Part shown: one piece after another, positions 32,577-40,716 of the stretch | Layout of the letters: each line of letters begins with the position of its first letter | Numbering within the stretch: the first letter of the stretch is position 1 | Source: Nitrososphaerota archaeon | Lineage (GTDB): Archaea > Thermoproteota > Nitrososphaeria > Nitrososphaerales > Nitrosopumilaceae | Length of the DNA: 58,375 nt | NCBI GenBank assembly: GCA_028867675.1 | Contig: JAGWGA010000007.1 | Span: forward strand, 1-58,375 | Direction of reading: 5' to 3' | The notes under the pieces: generated by a model | The model's input: the letters and a program-made list of their open reading frames with translations, nothing else | What the model was told of the DNA's origin: nothing | Databases searched by the model: none | Made by a program: the position numbers and the translations under genes

Positions 32577-32987
32577 ATGTCAACAGACGGCCAAATGTCA
32601 AATAACAATGGTCATGTGGGAGTGAGGGCTATTGTAGTGGATGATGATGCAGATGTACGAGAAATATTCATTGAATTGCTTCAAATGAATGACATCCAAG
32701 TCATTGCAAGCGGTATCAATGGAAAAGAAGCAGTCGAATTGTACAAGATACATCATCCCGACTTTGTCTTCCTAGATTATTTGATGCCTGAATATGACGG
32801 TCTCTATGCAATAGAAAAGATAAGGGAATTTGATCCTCATGGAAAAATAATATTGGTGTCTGGTTCCCATTTTGAAAGAAATGCGCTTGGTGAAACGGTA
32901 AAAGCAATTATTAAAAAACCCATTGAGATGGGCGATGTAATCAAAGCAATAAACACCATAATTTTACCAAACGCCAATTTAAAATAA
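32577..32987 (+). CDS. Single-domain response regulator (CheY-like)
   Basis: 136 residues from ATG 32577, leaderless with GTTATACT about 25 bp upstream. The receiver domain has DDDADV (acidic pocket), FVFLDYLMP with the phospho-acceptor Asp, VSGS and the conserved Lys in IIKKP. There is no output domain, so the signal must be passed by protein contact. It follows the histidine kinase by about 110 bases. Confidence 0.85.
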   Translation: MSTDGQMSNNNGHVGVRAIVVDDDADVREIFIELLQMNDIQVIASGINGKEAVELYKIHHPDFVFLDYLMPEYDGLYAIEKIREFDPHGKIILVSGSHFERNALGETVKAIIKKPIEMGDVIKAINTIILPNANLK

Positions 32988-33022
32988 AAAAATTAAAGGA
33001 GTTTTACTAAATGATTATCTTA

Positions 33023-33040
33023 TTGCCGCATTTACGGCAA
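33023..33040. terminator. Hairpin between convergent genes
   Basis: TTGCCG and CGGCAA pair around the 6-base loop CATTTA, between the ends of the response-regulator and DedA genes. It may serve as a two-way transcription end. Confidence 0.4.
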
Positions 33041-33104
33041 ATTTCACTCATAAAATGTCACGAGTTCACAATTTTAATTTGAAAAATTTTATCAAATGAA
33101 AACA

Positions 33105-33728
33105 TTAATTGTTATTTGTACTGCCAATTCTCTTTTTGACTATTATGATAATTACTACGATGATTCCTGCAATTACTGCGATATCGATATAGTGTGAATA
33201 TTGTCTGATTTTGGTCCATTCATCTCCAAGTGCTACTCCAACATATGTCAACATTGCACTCCATATTATAGAGCCTGCAAAAGTATAGATTGCAAATTTT
33301 TTGAGATTCATTTTTGCAATGCCTGCTGGTAATGAAATGTAAGTTCGAATTGCAGGTAATAGTCTGCTTACAAATGTTGATCTGTCACCATATTTTTTAA
33401 AAAAAGACTCTGTCCAATCTAGGTGAGATTTTTTCAAGAGAACATACTTGCCATACTTTAAGATGACCTCTCTTCCAAGTTTTATCCCTACGATGTATGC
33501 AATAAGAGATCCTACTAGATTTCCAACTGAACCTGCAAGTATTATCAAAATTGGGTCAAGTTTTCCAGTGGATGCCAAATATCCTGAAAATGGCATGATG
33601 ATTTCACTTGGAATTGGTATTAGTGCACTCTCTGCTACCATCAGGGCAAATATGCCAAGATATCCTGTGTTTGATATTGTCTGAATTACAAAATTTGCTA
33701 AATTATTGATTATATCTGCGCTAACCAT
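33105..33728 (-). CDS. DedA-family membrane protein
   Basis: 207 residues from ATG 33728 (GTG 33737 is possible). It shows the DedA/VTT features: amphipathic re-entrant stretch ESALIPIPSEIIMPFSGYLA, the basic signature FVSRLLPAIRTYISLPAGIA, and several transmembrane helices with a basic C-terminal end. DedA proteins are needed for membrane homeostasis, and bacterial members act as flippases for undecaprenyl-phosphate or phospholipids. The substrate in archaea is unknown. Confidence 0.85.
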   Translation of the reverse strand: MVSADIINNLANFVIQTISNTGYLGIFALMVAESALIPIPSEIIMPFSGYLASTGKLDPILIILAGSVGNLVGSLIAYIVGIKLGREVILKYGKYVLLKKSHLDWTESFFKKYGDRSTFVSRLLPAIRTYISLPAGIAKMNLKKFAIYTFAGSIIWSAMLTYVGVALGDEWTKIRQYSHYIDIAVIAGIIVVIIIIVKKRIGSTNNN

Positions 33729-33771
33729 TGTGCTCACAATGCCTTGTATTTTCTAGTCAAGTCTTGAAACC

Positions 33772-33939
33772 TTACCACATTCCACCGGCACTAGTTCCAG
33801 GTTCGTCAAAGTTTTTCTGCGATACATGTTTGTGTGCTTTTTTCATATGTCTGTCTAGCCGTACAGGATCGTGTAGTTCAAGACCGCATTCTTTACACTT
33901 TGTCGCAACAGCCTCTTCCTTTTTCTTGAAAAGCCCCAT
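33772..33939 (-). CDS. C2H2 zinc-finger micro-protein, 55 residues
   Basis: The frame from ATG 33939 contains one classic C2H2 finger, CKECG...HMKKAHKH, with the linker LELHDPVRLDR, followed by a Gly/Ser-rich tail. Another single-finger peptide lies at 55533-55631. Such proteins probably bind nucleic acid. The gene lies downstream of the double hairpin at 34022-34075 when read on the minus strand. Confidence 0.65.
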   Translation of the reverse strand: MGLFKKKEEAVATKCKECGLELHDPVRLDRHMKKAHKHVSQKNFDEPGTSAGGMW

Positions 33940-34021
33940 GTTTTCCGTTATCTAATCAAAGATAATAATTCTTACGGCAAAGTGATTCAGATATTGCATA
34001 TGTGATGAAAAGTAGAAAGGC

Positions 34022-34075
34022 TCTGCGTAGAGAGTACCTACGCAGAATAGCATACAGACGGAAATGGTATGCTAT
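34022..34075. other. Two abutting perfect 9-bp hairpins
   Basis: TCTGCGTAG pairs with CTACGCAGA (loop of 7) and, immediately next to it, ATAGCATAC pairs with GTATGCTAT (loop of 11). No base separates the two hairpins. They lie between the methyltransferase stop and the zinc-finger gene on the minus strand. A plus-strand open frame covers them but runs into the methyltransferase gene and is probably not real. Possible roles are an RNA processing signal, a small RNA, or a protein-binding site. Confidence 0.5.
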
Positions 34076-34108
34076 GAAAAGTTACAGATTTTTGATATTG
34101 ATAAGGTT

Positions 34109-34969
34109 TTACTTGGTACATTTGACTAGTGCATATTCGATAGTCTTGTTCCTAGCGGCTTGTTTCATCTTTAACATTGATTTGAATAATATCTTCTCAA
34201 CATATGACGGGTATCTCCGTATGATCTCTTTTCTTAATGATTCACGATTTTTGATATAATAGTCTGCTAAAGGTAGGTACACATTTGATCCAATAAGTCT
34301 AGTTTCAATGATTTTAAGGCCTGAATTTTGAATTGTATTTTTTATTGTATCAAGATCATAGTGTTCTGAAGACCATGTGAACTTCAATATGCCGATTTTG
34401 AAGATGCTCATCTTTGTTGGTTTTAAAAGAACTGGGATGGCAAGAACTACAAATCCGTCTTTTCTTAAGATACGTTTTGATTCTGATATGAATTCCTGAA
34501 TTGGTCTAAAATGCTGAGCCGATTCTAATGCTATTACTCTGTCACAGGATTCGTCTGCTAATGGTATCTTGGTAGCAGTAGAATTTATCAAGTTGATTGT
34601 GTTGGTATCTTGTTTCTCAGATATCTGCTTGTTTGCAGTTCTGAGTTGGTTTGAATTTATGTTCAAGCATGTTATTGTAATATGTGGGTAATTTTGTTTC
34701 CAAAGTATGGCAGGCTCTGAGAATCCGCTCCCAACATCTAGGACCTGTTTTGTATTGAGCATATCTGCCATCGTGCCTACCATATCACAAAGTTCTGATT
34801 GGGCATCAAGTGGATTTTTTGTAGTTTCATCCCAATATCCAAAATTGAGAAAATTTCCTCCCGTTGAGATTTGCATTAGTCCTGAGAGGTAATTGTAAAG
34901 ATTTACGACATCGGTTTCACTACGTCTTAATGTCCACAATATGACGTCCAGAAAATTTGGATTATTCAA
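34109..34969 (-). CDS. Class I SAM-dependent methyltransferase
   Basis: 286 residues from a leaderless TTG (CTTAATAG near 34998). The Rossmann-type motif I is VLDVGSGFSE, followed by CLNIN as the acidic-loop equivalent and CDRVIALESAQHFRP, close to motif II of small-molecule and lipid methyltransferases such as sterol/tocopherol or cyclopropane-type enzymes. The region FLNFGYWDE is also typical of that group. The substrate is unknown. Stand-alone gene. Confidence 0.8.
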   Translation of the reverse strand: MNNPNFLDVILWTLRRSETDVVNLYNYLSGLMQISTGGNFLNFGYWDETTKNPLDAQSELCDMVGTMADMLNTKQVLDVGSGFSEPAILWKQNYPHITITCLNINSNQLRTANKQISEKQDTNTINLINSTATKIPLADESCDRVIALESAQHFRPIQEFISESKRILRKDGFVVLAIPVLLKPTKMSIFKIGILKFTWSSEHYDLDTIKNTIQNSGLKIIETRLIGSNVYLPLADYYIKNRESLRKEIIRRYPSYVEKILFKSMLKMKQAARNKTIEYALVKCTK

Positions 34970-35070
34970 TCTAAAAATTGTCTCAAGATTGGGGGCTATT
35001 AAGATATGAATTCTACATTGGTTTCTTGTTTATTGTATGATTGAACTTTTTATTTACGTATGAATTATCA

Positions 35071-35331
35071 ATGTTGATGGAAAAATGTGATTCAAGGACT
35101 AGGGCATACAAGAACGGAAAGACTTTTGATCAATGTCGCGATATTGCAAAGACTTTGTCGTTAGAATTAGGAGAAAAAATTAACAAATCTGGTCAAGTTG
35201 GCTGGGATGTAATTTTAGAATCTGCCCAACATGATGAGCTAGTCTACAAACTTACCCTAAAATATCTAAGACAGACCGGCTATGATATTGGGGATTGGAA
35301 GAGACCTAAAGTGACAAAATCTATTGTTTAG
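35071..35331 (+). CDS. Small hydrophilic protein, unknown
   Basis: 86 residues from ATG 35071 (35077 is also possible); a TATA-like TTTTTATTTA near 35052 supports either. It is charged and mostly helical, with TFDQCRDIAKTLSLELGEKI and a basic C-terminus. Its end overlaps the convergent membrane-protein gene by 11 bases. No family recognised. Confidence 0.55.
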   Translation: MLMEKCDSRTRAYKNGKTFDQCRDIAKTLSLELGEKINKSGQVGWDVILESAQHDELVYKLTLKYLRQTGYDIGDWKRPKVTKSIV

Positions 35332-36157
35332 AGTCTACTGCACAACTTTCATTTTGGGATCTTATCTTTTTGGCCATCATTATTGGCGTTATCAGCAAGA
35401 CGGGAATTGATATTGCAATAAACAGTGTCTGTACTTGAGCTTCAAAGCTTGTCAGAAATAGCGTAAATGTAGTAACCCCAGTACCAAATCCGAAAAGCAT
35501 TGTAAATGCAGTGCCTGCACATGTAGGGCATCCTACAAAAAGCCCGGTTATGGCTCCGACTGCTCCAAGTTTTCCTCCACTTTTTACTAGTGCAAAGACA
35601 GTTGATGATATTGCAAAATTTAGGCCAACCAAAAATGATACTGCAACTAGTAACAGTAAATTCAATGGAATGATTTGTAATCCAACATGCTCAGTAAAGA
35701 AAACAAAGATCATGGGCATGTATCCTGGCAAATCACAACACGGTGAGAGTTCAGCATGTGGAGGTTTTGGAAAACCATAATCTGTGGCATTGATGTCTGG
35801 CTTGTAGATTATAATTCCCGAAGTAAAAGCAAAAAACAATCCATATCCTATTGCGCTGATTACAAAGATCTGTTTTGATCTCTTGTTGTTTATGGCATTT
35901 GAAATGATAGATAAAATGGATGAATCAGAAACTAGAATTTTTCTCTTGTACGTCTTGTACAGGCCCCATCCTATTGCACCAAATGATACTAGTAATACAA
36001 GATATGTTGCAATTGCTAGTCTTTGTAATGCTGGCATGGCAGCAGGTGTTATGATCAAACTGCTATTTTTTGCATATGCCAAAAATGTAACAGCTATGGC
36101 TAGAAAACCAATTAGTATGAGGGCAACATTTGAGCGACCCATTTTTTGTTTCTCCAC
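35321..36157 (-). CDS. Polytopic membrane protein with CC and CPTC motifs
   Basis: 278 residues from a leaderless GTG (AATTTAAT 26 bp upstream). Six or seven hydrophobic helices are seen. A loop near residue 138 contains SPCCDLPGYMP, and a later helix starts with the GCPTCAGT motif. Paired cysteines at two membrane-edge sites suggest metal binding or thiol redox chemistry, possibly copper-related in this copper-rich lineage, but this is inference. I do not recognise a named family. Confidence 0.7.
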   Translation of the reverse strand: MEKQKMGRSNVALILIGFLAIAVTFLAYAKNSSLIITPAAMPALQRLAIATYLVLLVSFGAIGWGLYKTYKRKILVSDSSILSIISNAINNKRSKQIFVISAIGYGLFFAFTSGIIIYKPDINATDYGFPKPPHAELSPCCDLPGYMPMIFVFFTEHVGLQIIPLNLLLLVAVSFLVGLNFAISSTVFALVKSGGKLGAVGAITGLFVGCPTCAGTAFTMLFGFGTGVTTFTLFLTSFEAQVQTLFIAISIPVLLITPIMMAKKIRSQNESCAVDSKQ

Positions 36158-36242
36158 TTGTCCAAAACCCTTGTCCTGACATTAAATTCTATCTCATTTT
36201 TCCAAAGTGTTTATTTTAGGTGACGTGATTGTATTATTTGTC

Positions 36243-36668
36243 GTGAAGATCGACGAACCTCAAGATTCTGATTATGCAGAGACCAAGATAACATATGTTG
36301 GTTTTGTAGACCCGTATGGAGTTGAAGGACTGTTAATTCTTCGAGCGACTGATGGCAAAGAGTTTCACATGCGAGCCTTTTCAGGAGAGGTTGCACGACA
36401 TATCTCAAACTTTATCGAAGGCCAAAGAGGTGCAATACCTACTATCTATAACATGGTAGAAGAGATTGCTGAAGTCAACGAGCTTGTACTGGTAAAAATC
36501 AAAGTGTATGAGAGTGGAAGTGTTTTACGGGCAAATGTCTATTTCACAGGAAAGACTGATCTTGTAATGCGTAACTACCGCGCATCTGATGCAATAGCTC
36601 TTGCTTGTTTTTATAACATTCCTATTTTGGTTAGAAAAAATCTTCTAAAAGAAAAAATGGAAGCCTAG
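36243..36668 (+). CDS. Bifunctional-nuclease-family protein (DUF151)
   Basis: 141 residues from GTG 36243; TATTTTAG lies about 27 bp upstream. Earlier in-frame GTGs at 36207 and 36225 exist. The domain shows EFHMRAFSGEVARHI, IPTIYNMVEEI and the terminal RASDAIALACFYNIPILV, the BFN/DUF151 pattern. Plant members show RNase and DNase activity; archaeal function is unknown. It overlaps the convergent purP end by 4 bases. Confidence 0.78.
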   Translation: MKIDEPQDSDYAETKITYVGFVDPYGVEGLLILRATDGKEFHMRAFSGEVARHISNFIEGQRGAIPTIYNMVEEIAEVNELVLVKIKVYESGSVLRANVYFTGKTDLVMRNYRASDAIALACFYNIPILVRKNLLKEKMEA

Positions 36669-37756
36669 GTCAATACTTGATCTAGTTTTCCTTCTTGTTG
36701 TGCTCTTCGAATTTCCATGGCAATTCTGCGCCCCACACCAAAAGTTTCTCCATACTTGTATTTGGTATAGGGACTAGTTGTTGCAAGAATTGGATTTCCT
36801 GGAACTCGTAAAGATACATCATATACGATAATGTCCAGGTCACGTGTTATCACACTCTGTAATGAAAATGGGCCGATGATTCCTGGGGCATATTCTCTTT
36901 TTACAGCATTTACAAACTTGTCACCAGCATCTATGACTTTTTCAAGTAATGATTCTCGTATACTTGCAGGCGTGTGCCCTACCTCGATGTTTTGTAGTTC
37001 GATGTTGATCTCTAATTGTTGTTTTGCAGGTAATGAAACAAAATCATGAAGATTTGTCTGTAGTCTTCTTTCTATTCCAAGAAAATCTACTTCATCTGAA
37101 ATTGGGGTATGAAAATAATTGAAGTTAAAGTAAGTTCCAATAACAAATTCTTCTATACTTGCAGTCTTGAGGGCCTCACGTGAAATTAATCCTTGTTTAA
37201 TCTTGGCCTCTGTTTTTTCTTTATATTCTGCATATGATGATACGTTGAAAAATGCCCTTTCGAGTTTGCGTTTCTTTTCTTGAACTTTTACTATGACTGG
37301 TCTGTCGATATCTTTTGGGTCTTTGAATAATCTTGGCAGTCTTATCTTTGCTTTTTGTAATAAATAATACTGGTTTTTCTTGTTGGCTCTCTCTTCTGCC
37401 TGAAATAGAGCACGATTTCCAAACAATGGCACCTTGAATTTGTTCTCAACACCTTCATATCCTAAATATGCAGTTAGTGCTCTGTGTGGAACAACTATTG
37501 TACTTGAATCCCTAAGTCTTGACTGGATCTTGGGAGATAACATATCCTGAAACTTGTTTACTATGATTATATCGTCTGCAAGTCTTGAAAATCTTCTGTA
37601 CGGTACTTCTCTTCCTTTTTGACATACTACGAGAGTCTTAAAGTTCTCATCTTTTGCGCCATCCATTACCTCAAGTGCAGAATGGCTTCCAAGTACTCCG
37701 ATAGTCGGATCAGAGTATTCTGATGTAATCTTTAGAATCTCTGATTTTTTTATCAC
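36665..37756 (-). CDS. purP: FAICAR synthetase PurP
   Basis: 363 residues from a GTG start. It is an ATP-grasp enzyme that formylates AICAR using formate and ATP, the archaeal replacement for the PurH transformylase in purine synthesis. Recognisable parts are GVLGSHSALEVMDGAKDE at the N-terminus, ATP-grasp strand PVIVKVQEKKRK, EEFVIGTYFNFNYFHTP, ERRLQTN and the C-terminal GNPILATTSPYTKYKYGE. The length is normal for the family. Single gene. Confidence 0.92.
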   Translation of the reverse strand: MIKKSEILKITSEYSDPTIGVLGSHSALEVMDGAKDENFKTLVVCQKGREVPYRRFSRLADDIIIVNKFQDMLSPKIQSRLRDSSTIVVPHRALTAYLGYEGVENKFKVPLFGNRALFQAEERANKKNQYYLLQKAKIRLPRLFKDPKDIDRPVIVKVQEKKRKLERAFFNVSSYAEYKEKTEAKIKQGLISREALKTASIEEFVIGTYFNFNYFHTPISDEVDFLGIERRLQTNLHDFVSLPAKQQLEINIELQNIEVGHTPASIRESLLEKVIDAGDKFVNAVKREYAPGIIGPFSLQSVITRDLDIIVYDVSLRVPGNPILATTSPYTKYKYGETFGVGRRIAMEIRRAQQEGKLDQVLT

Positions 37757-37808
37757 GCGGTATCTATTTTACTTGGGTAAAAAAGCGTTATCTAAACCAG
37801 ACTTGAGC

Positions 37809-38558
37809 CTATCTAGAGTTTGCATGAACAAAAACTGTTTTTATTACTGAATCAGAAATATATCCAGATTTTGTAGCGTTAAAAGTTACATAGTATGGCG
37901 TAGATGGCAAATAATTTAGTATCCTAAAAGAATCTGCATAATATCCTTGATTATCTGTTACACCGTTTAATGTTTTTACAATTTTGTTGTTGTTATCTTT
38001 AAAGGAAACAGAAATCTTTACTCCTTGAATATTTCCTGTTTTTTGGTCATAATTTCCTGTGGGATTTATCTTCTTATCAAAAACCTTGACTGAAAATCCA
38101 TAGTTGTATGTCACTACGACAATCTCGGGACTCTTCACTATCAGTTCTAGATGATTTGGTTGAGGGACCTTTTTAGTTGCAGGTGGTAGAGGTGGTGGAT
38201 TTGCACCTACAATGTACAAATCAAGATTGACATCTCTAATGCCGTTTTTTCCTACAATGATGCCTGAAAATTTGTATAATGTATCTTTTACATTGATTCC
38301 AGTTAAAACAAGTCTTGATTTTTCTTTACCATTAAATATATCACCAGAAATTTTGACTGGATTTCCCATTTGTATGGTAAGATTTTGTGCTTGATATGTG
38401 ACAGAATTTATTTTTAATACTCCGTGACCTGTTTTACCGTCTGTTTTTATGCTTACGCCTGCACCAAGGATTGAATCTGAATAACCGTTCTTTGCAGTAG
38501 ATAGTAAAACAAGGCAGCAGACAAAAATCAAGGATATCTTTAGAATCTGCTTTAGCAT
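37809..38558 (-). CDS. Secreted protein with Ig-like domain
   Basis: 249 residues with a signal peptide (residues 1-27). Residues 30-115 form a beta-rich domain and a proline-rich linker (PPPLPPATKKVPQ) follows. The last 120 residues resemble an immunoglobulin-like or carboxypeptidase-regulatory fold (GVKISVSFKDNNNK, NGVTDNQGYYADSF). It is probably exported and stays at the cell surface or in the pseudoperiplasm. It lies just downstream of the tat genes on the same strand, but no twin-arginine motif is present. Confidence 0.7.
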   Translation of the reverse strand: MLKQILKISLIFVCCLVLLSTAKNGYSDSILGAGVSIKTDGKTGHGVLKINSVTYQAQNLTIQMGNPVKISGDIFNGKEKSRLVLTGINVKDTLYKFSGIIVGKNGIRDVNLDLYIVGANPPPLPPATKKVPQPNHLELIVKSPEIVVVTYNYGFSVKVFDKKINPTGNYDQKTGNIQGVKISVSFKDNNNKIVKTLNGVTDNQGYYADSFRILNYLPSTPYYVTFNATKSGYISDSVIKTVFVHANSR

Positions 38559-38674
38559 GCTGTTTCTTCTAATTCTGACCTATTATGTTTTAAGTAGAAT
38601 CTCATTTAAGGTAACAACTACAACTGTGACTCTATGGTATGTATTACCATAATGGGCAGAATTGTAAAAAAAAA

Positions 38675-38851
38675 CTACTTGAGGTCTTCTTTATCTTTAA
38701 ACTCTTTTAGTTCTTTTTCGGATTCAATTTTGCCTTTCTCAAATTCGCCTTTTGCTTTTCCAAATGTTCTTGCAAGTTCTGGGATCTTCTTTGCACCAAA
38801 AATCAAAACCCCTATGATTACGACTGCAATTATTACATTCTCGTATGCCAT
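38675..38851 (-). CDS. tatA: Twin-arginine translocase subunit TatA
   Basis: 58 residues from ATG 38851. One transmembrane helix (VIIAVVIIGVLIFGAKKIPEL) leads into FGKAKGEF and a charged amphipathic helix, the standard TatA layout. TatA forms the export pore for folded proteins with an RR signal. It lies 21 bases after tatC on the same strand, forming a tatCA operon. Confidence 0.9.
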   Translation of the reverse strand: MAYENVIIAVVIIGVLIFGAKKIPELARTFGKAKGEFEKGKIESEKELKEFKDKEDLK

Positions 38852-38872
38852 TAGTGGCTTAAATGCGGCAGA

Positions 38873-39670
38873 TCAAGATTTAAGTGTTGCAATCTTTTTT
38901 GCTTGCTTTTCTGATATGGCCATACCTGCTACATATAGTACAATCATGGGTCCTGCCACAAACCACATGGTTACACCACTTCCATCTGGAGTTATTGCAG
39001 CTCCCAAAATGACCATTCCAATAATTGCATATCTTATGTTGTTTCTCCAAAATTTTGGGTCAATCAATCCCGAAGCAGTAAGTGCATACATTATCAATGG
39101 TAACTGGAACGAAATTCCAAATGCCAAAATGAACTGGAGTACAAAAGTGATAAAATCAATAATGTTCAAAAATGTAAGCAAGTCTGCAGACTGGCCATAC
39201 TTGTAGAGAAAATCTAAGATGTATGGTGTAACAAAAAAGTATGAAAACATTCCTCCAATTATGAAAAGTACTATTGCCGGAATTGTTATGTTTCTAATTA
39301 TTTGGATCTCTTTTCGGTGTAATGCCGGTGCCAAAAATCCCACAAACTCTCTTACTATGATTGGCATTGCAAATACCATTCCGAGTAATATTGCGATGTA
39401 AAACTGGGAGAAAAATGCCTGACCAGGAGCTGTCTGAATTAGCTGAACTGTTGGTGGCAACAAATGATGTTTCATTGATATAGTGAATTGAGCCGCCATG
39501 TTGTTAAACGGACTAAATGTTGGATAGTACAACTTCATTCCGTTATACGTAAAAGGTGTAAGATGAAAACTGAGAATGAAAAACGAGATTACTCCAACTA
39601 CAATTACTGATCTAAATACCCTCTTTCGTAAATCTTCAAGATGCTGGCTAATGGTCATTCGCTTATCCAT
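38873..39670 (-). CDS. tatC: Twin-arginine translocase subunit TatC
   Basis: 265 residues and six predicted helices. The N-terminal HLEDLRKRVFRS and later FEFVGFLAPAL-like segment with ITPDGSG (family ITPPD) mark TatC, the receptor for twin-arginine signal peptides. The periplasmic insertion between helices 1 and 2 (about residues 40-85) is long. It is co-transcribed with tatA. The substrate proteins are probably cofactor-containing extracytoplasmic enzymes. Confidence 0.92.
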   Translation of the reverse strand: MDKRMTISQHLEDLRKRVFRSVIVVGVISFFILSFHLTPFTYNGMKLYYPTFSPFNNMAAQFTISMKHHLLPPTVQLIQTAPGQAFFSQFYIAILLGMVFAMPIIVREFVGFLAPALHRKEIQIIRNITIPAIVLFIIGGMFSYFFVTPYILDFLYKYGQSADLLTFLNIIDFITFVLQFILAFGISFQLPLIMYALTASGLIDPKFWRNNIRYAIIGMVILGAAITPDGSGVTMWFVAGPMIVLYVAGMAISEKQAKKIATLKS

Positions 39671-39726
39671 TGCAGATTATGAAATAGGATTGATCTGTAT
39701 TAATAGTATATTTTCAAAGATTTTTT

Positions 39727-40185
39727 CTATGCACCAGGAATGGGGAGTATCTTGTTTGAAGGTAGGTTGCTTTCTTGCTGTTCTGGTTCGGTAAAGTTCT
39801 CAAGTTCCAATGTAAGTTCGGTACTTACCTCAAAGTTGTCTCCTAGTTGTACTGCTAAATCTGCTATTTCATTTGGTGCGTATATTTCACGAGATCCCTT
39901 TAAGAAAATTCTTGAACTCTTTTCTGCAGGTTCACCACCGAATTTGTCTTTTAGGAACTTGGTTAGCTTGTCCACTTCAGATTTTTCAATCATGTTGTGA
40001 TAGAATACTATTCCCTTGATTGAATCGTAATCCCAAGGAGTTCCATTTCTATACGAGTAAACTCCAAAGACTGCCCCTTGGTCGTCTTTTGGACATTTTA
40101 TTTCCCAAATCAATACTTTTTTTGGGTCATACTTTGCCTTTCTGACATCGTCTACTGTAAGTTTCCAGTATCTTAAGCGACTCAT
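39727..40185 (-). CDS. Unknown soluble protein, 152 residues
   Basis: An alpha/beta protein beginning RYWKLTVDDVRKAK and containing VFGVYSYRNGTPWDYDS. The C-terminal third is acidic and ends in a Pro/Gln-rich tail. It is probably conserved among Thaumarchaeota, but I know no function. It diverges from the HEAT-repeat gene. Confidence 0.6.
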   Translation of the reverse strand: MSRLRYWKLTVDDVRKAKYDPKKVLIWEIKCPKDDQGAVFGVYSYRNGTPWDYDSIKGIVFYHNMIEKSEVDKLTKFLKDKFGGEPAEKSSRIFLKGSREIYAPNEIADLAVQLGDNFEVSTELTLELENFTEPEQQESNLPSNKILPIPGA

Positions 40186-40227
40186 CTTCTAGTCAATGAA
40201 TAAATATTCGATTATAAAATCGTGTGC

Positions 40228-40716
40228 ATGGAAGTTATTCCTACTGAACGTCTTGCACTCTTGTCTGAGATGGAGGATAGATATGAGAAAAAAGACAAAG
40301 AGTATTTTGTAAATCTTTTAGATAGCAAAGACTTTGTTATTAGATGCAGAGCAGTTTGCATTCTTGTAGATATGGGCGGAGAAGATGTTATTCCACACGT
40401 TGCAACCGTTTTAAAAAATGATGAAAATGAATTGGTAAGACACGAAGCTGCCTTTTCGCTAGGTCAGATGTGTCTGAGAAGCGGCATTCCTCCATTAGAA
40501 GATGCAACTAGAAACGACTCCAGTCTATTTGTAAGACACGAAGCTGCTGTTGCACTTGGAGTAATTGGCTCTCAAGATGCAAAAGCTACCTTGCAAAAAG
40601 CATTAGAAGATCCTAGTGAACAAGTAAGAGATTCTGCAGTTGTTGCATTGTCGAATTTAAAATTCATGGAGAGTCTTTGCAAAAATGAAAAGTTTGCAAA
40701 ACTTACTGGCGGCTAA
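40228..40716 (+). CDS. HEAT-repeat protein
   Basis: 162 residues from a probable leaderless ATG. It has four helical repeats with the PBS-lyase/HEAT pattern, such as VRHEAAFSLGQM, VRHEAAVALGVIG and VRDSAVVALSNL. These proteins serve as protein-binding scaffolds and occur beside DNA-repair genes. The 3' end meets the convergent rad50 gene with a 4-base overlap. Confidence 0.85.
   Translation: MEVIPTERLALLSEMEDRYEKKDKEYFVNLLDSKDFVIRCRAVCILVDMGGEDVIPHVATVLKNDENELVRHEAAFSLGQMCLRSGIPPLEDATRNDSSLFVRHEAAVALGVIGSQDAKATLQKALEDPSEQVRDSAVVALSNLKFMESLCKNEKFAKLTGG

Noticed and set aside
34002-34259. An 85-codon plus-strand frame over the double hairpin
   Set aside because: Its second half lies antisense inside the well-supported methyltransferase gene, and its first half owes its Arg/Tyr-rich sequence to the inverted repeats.
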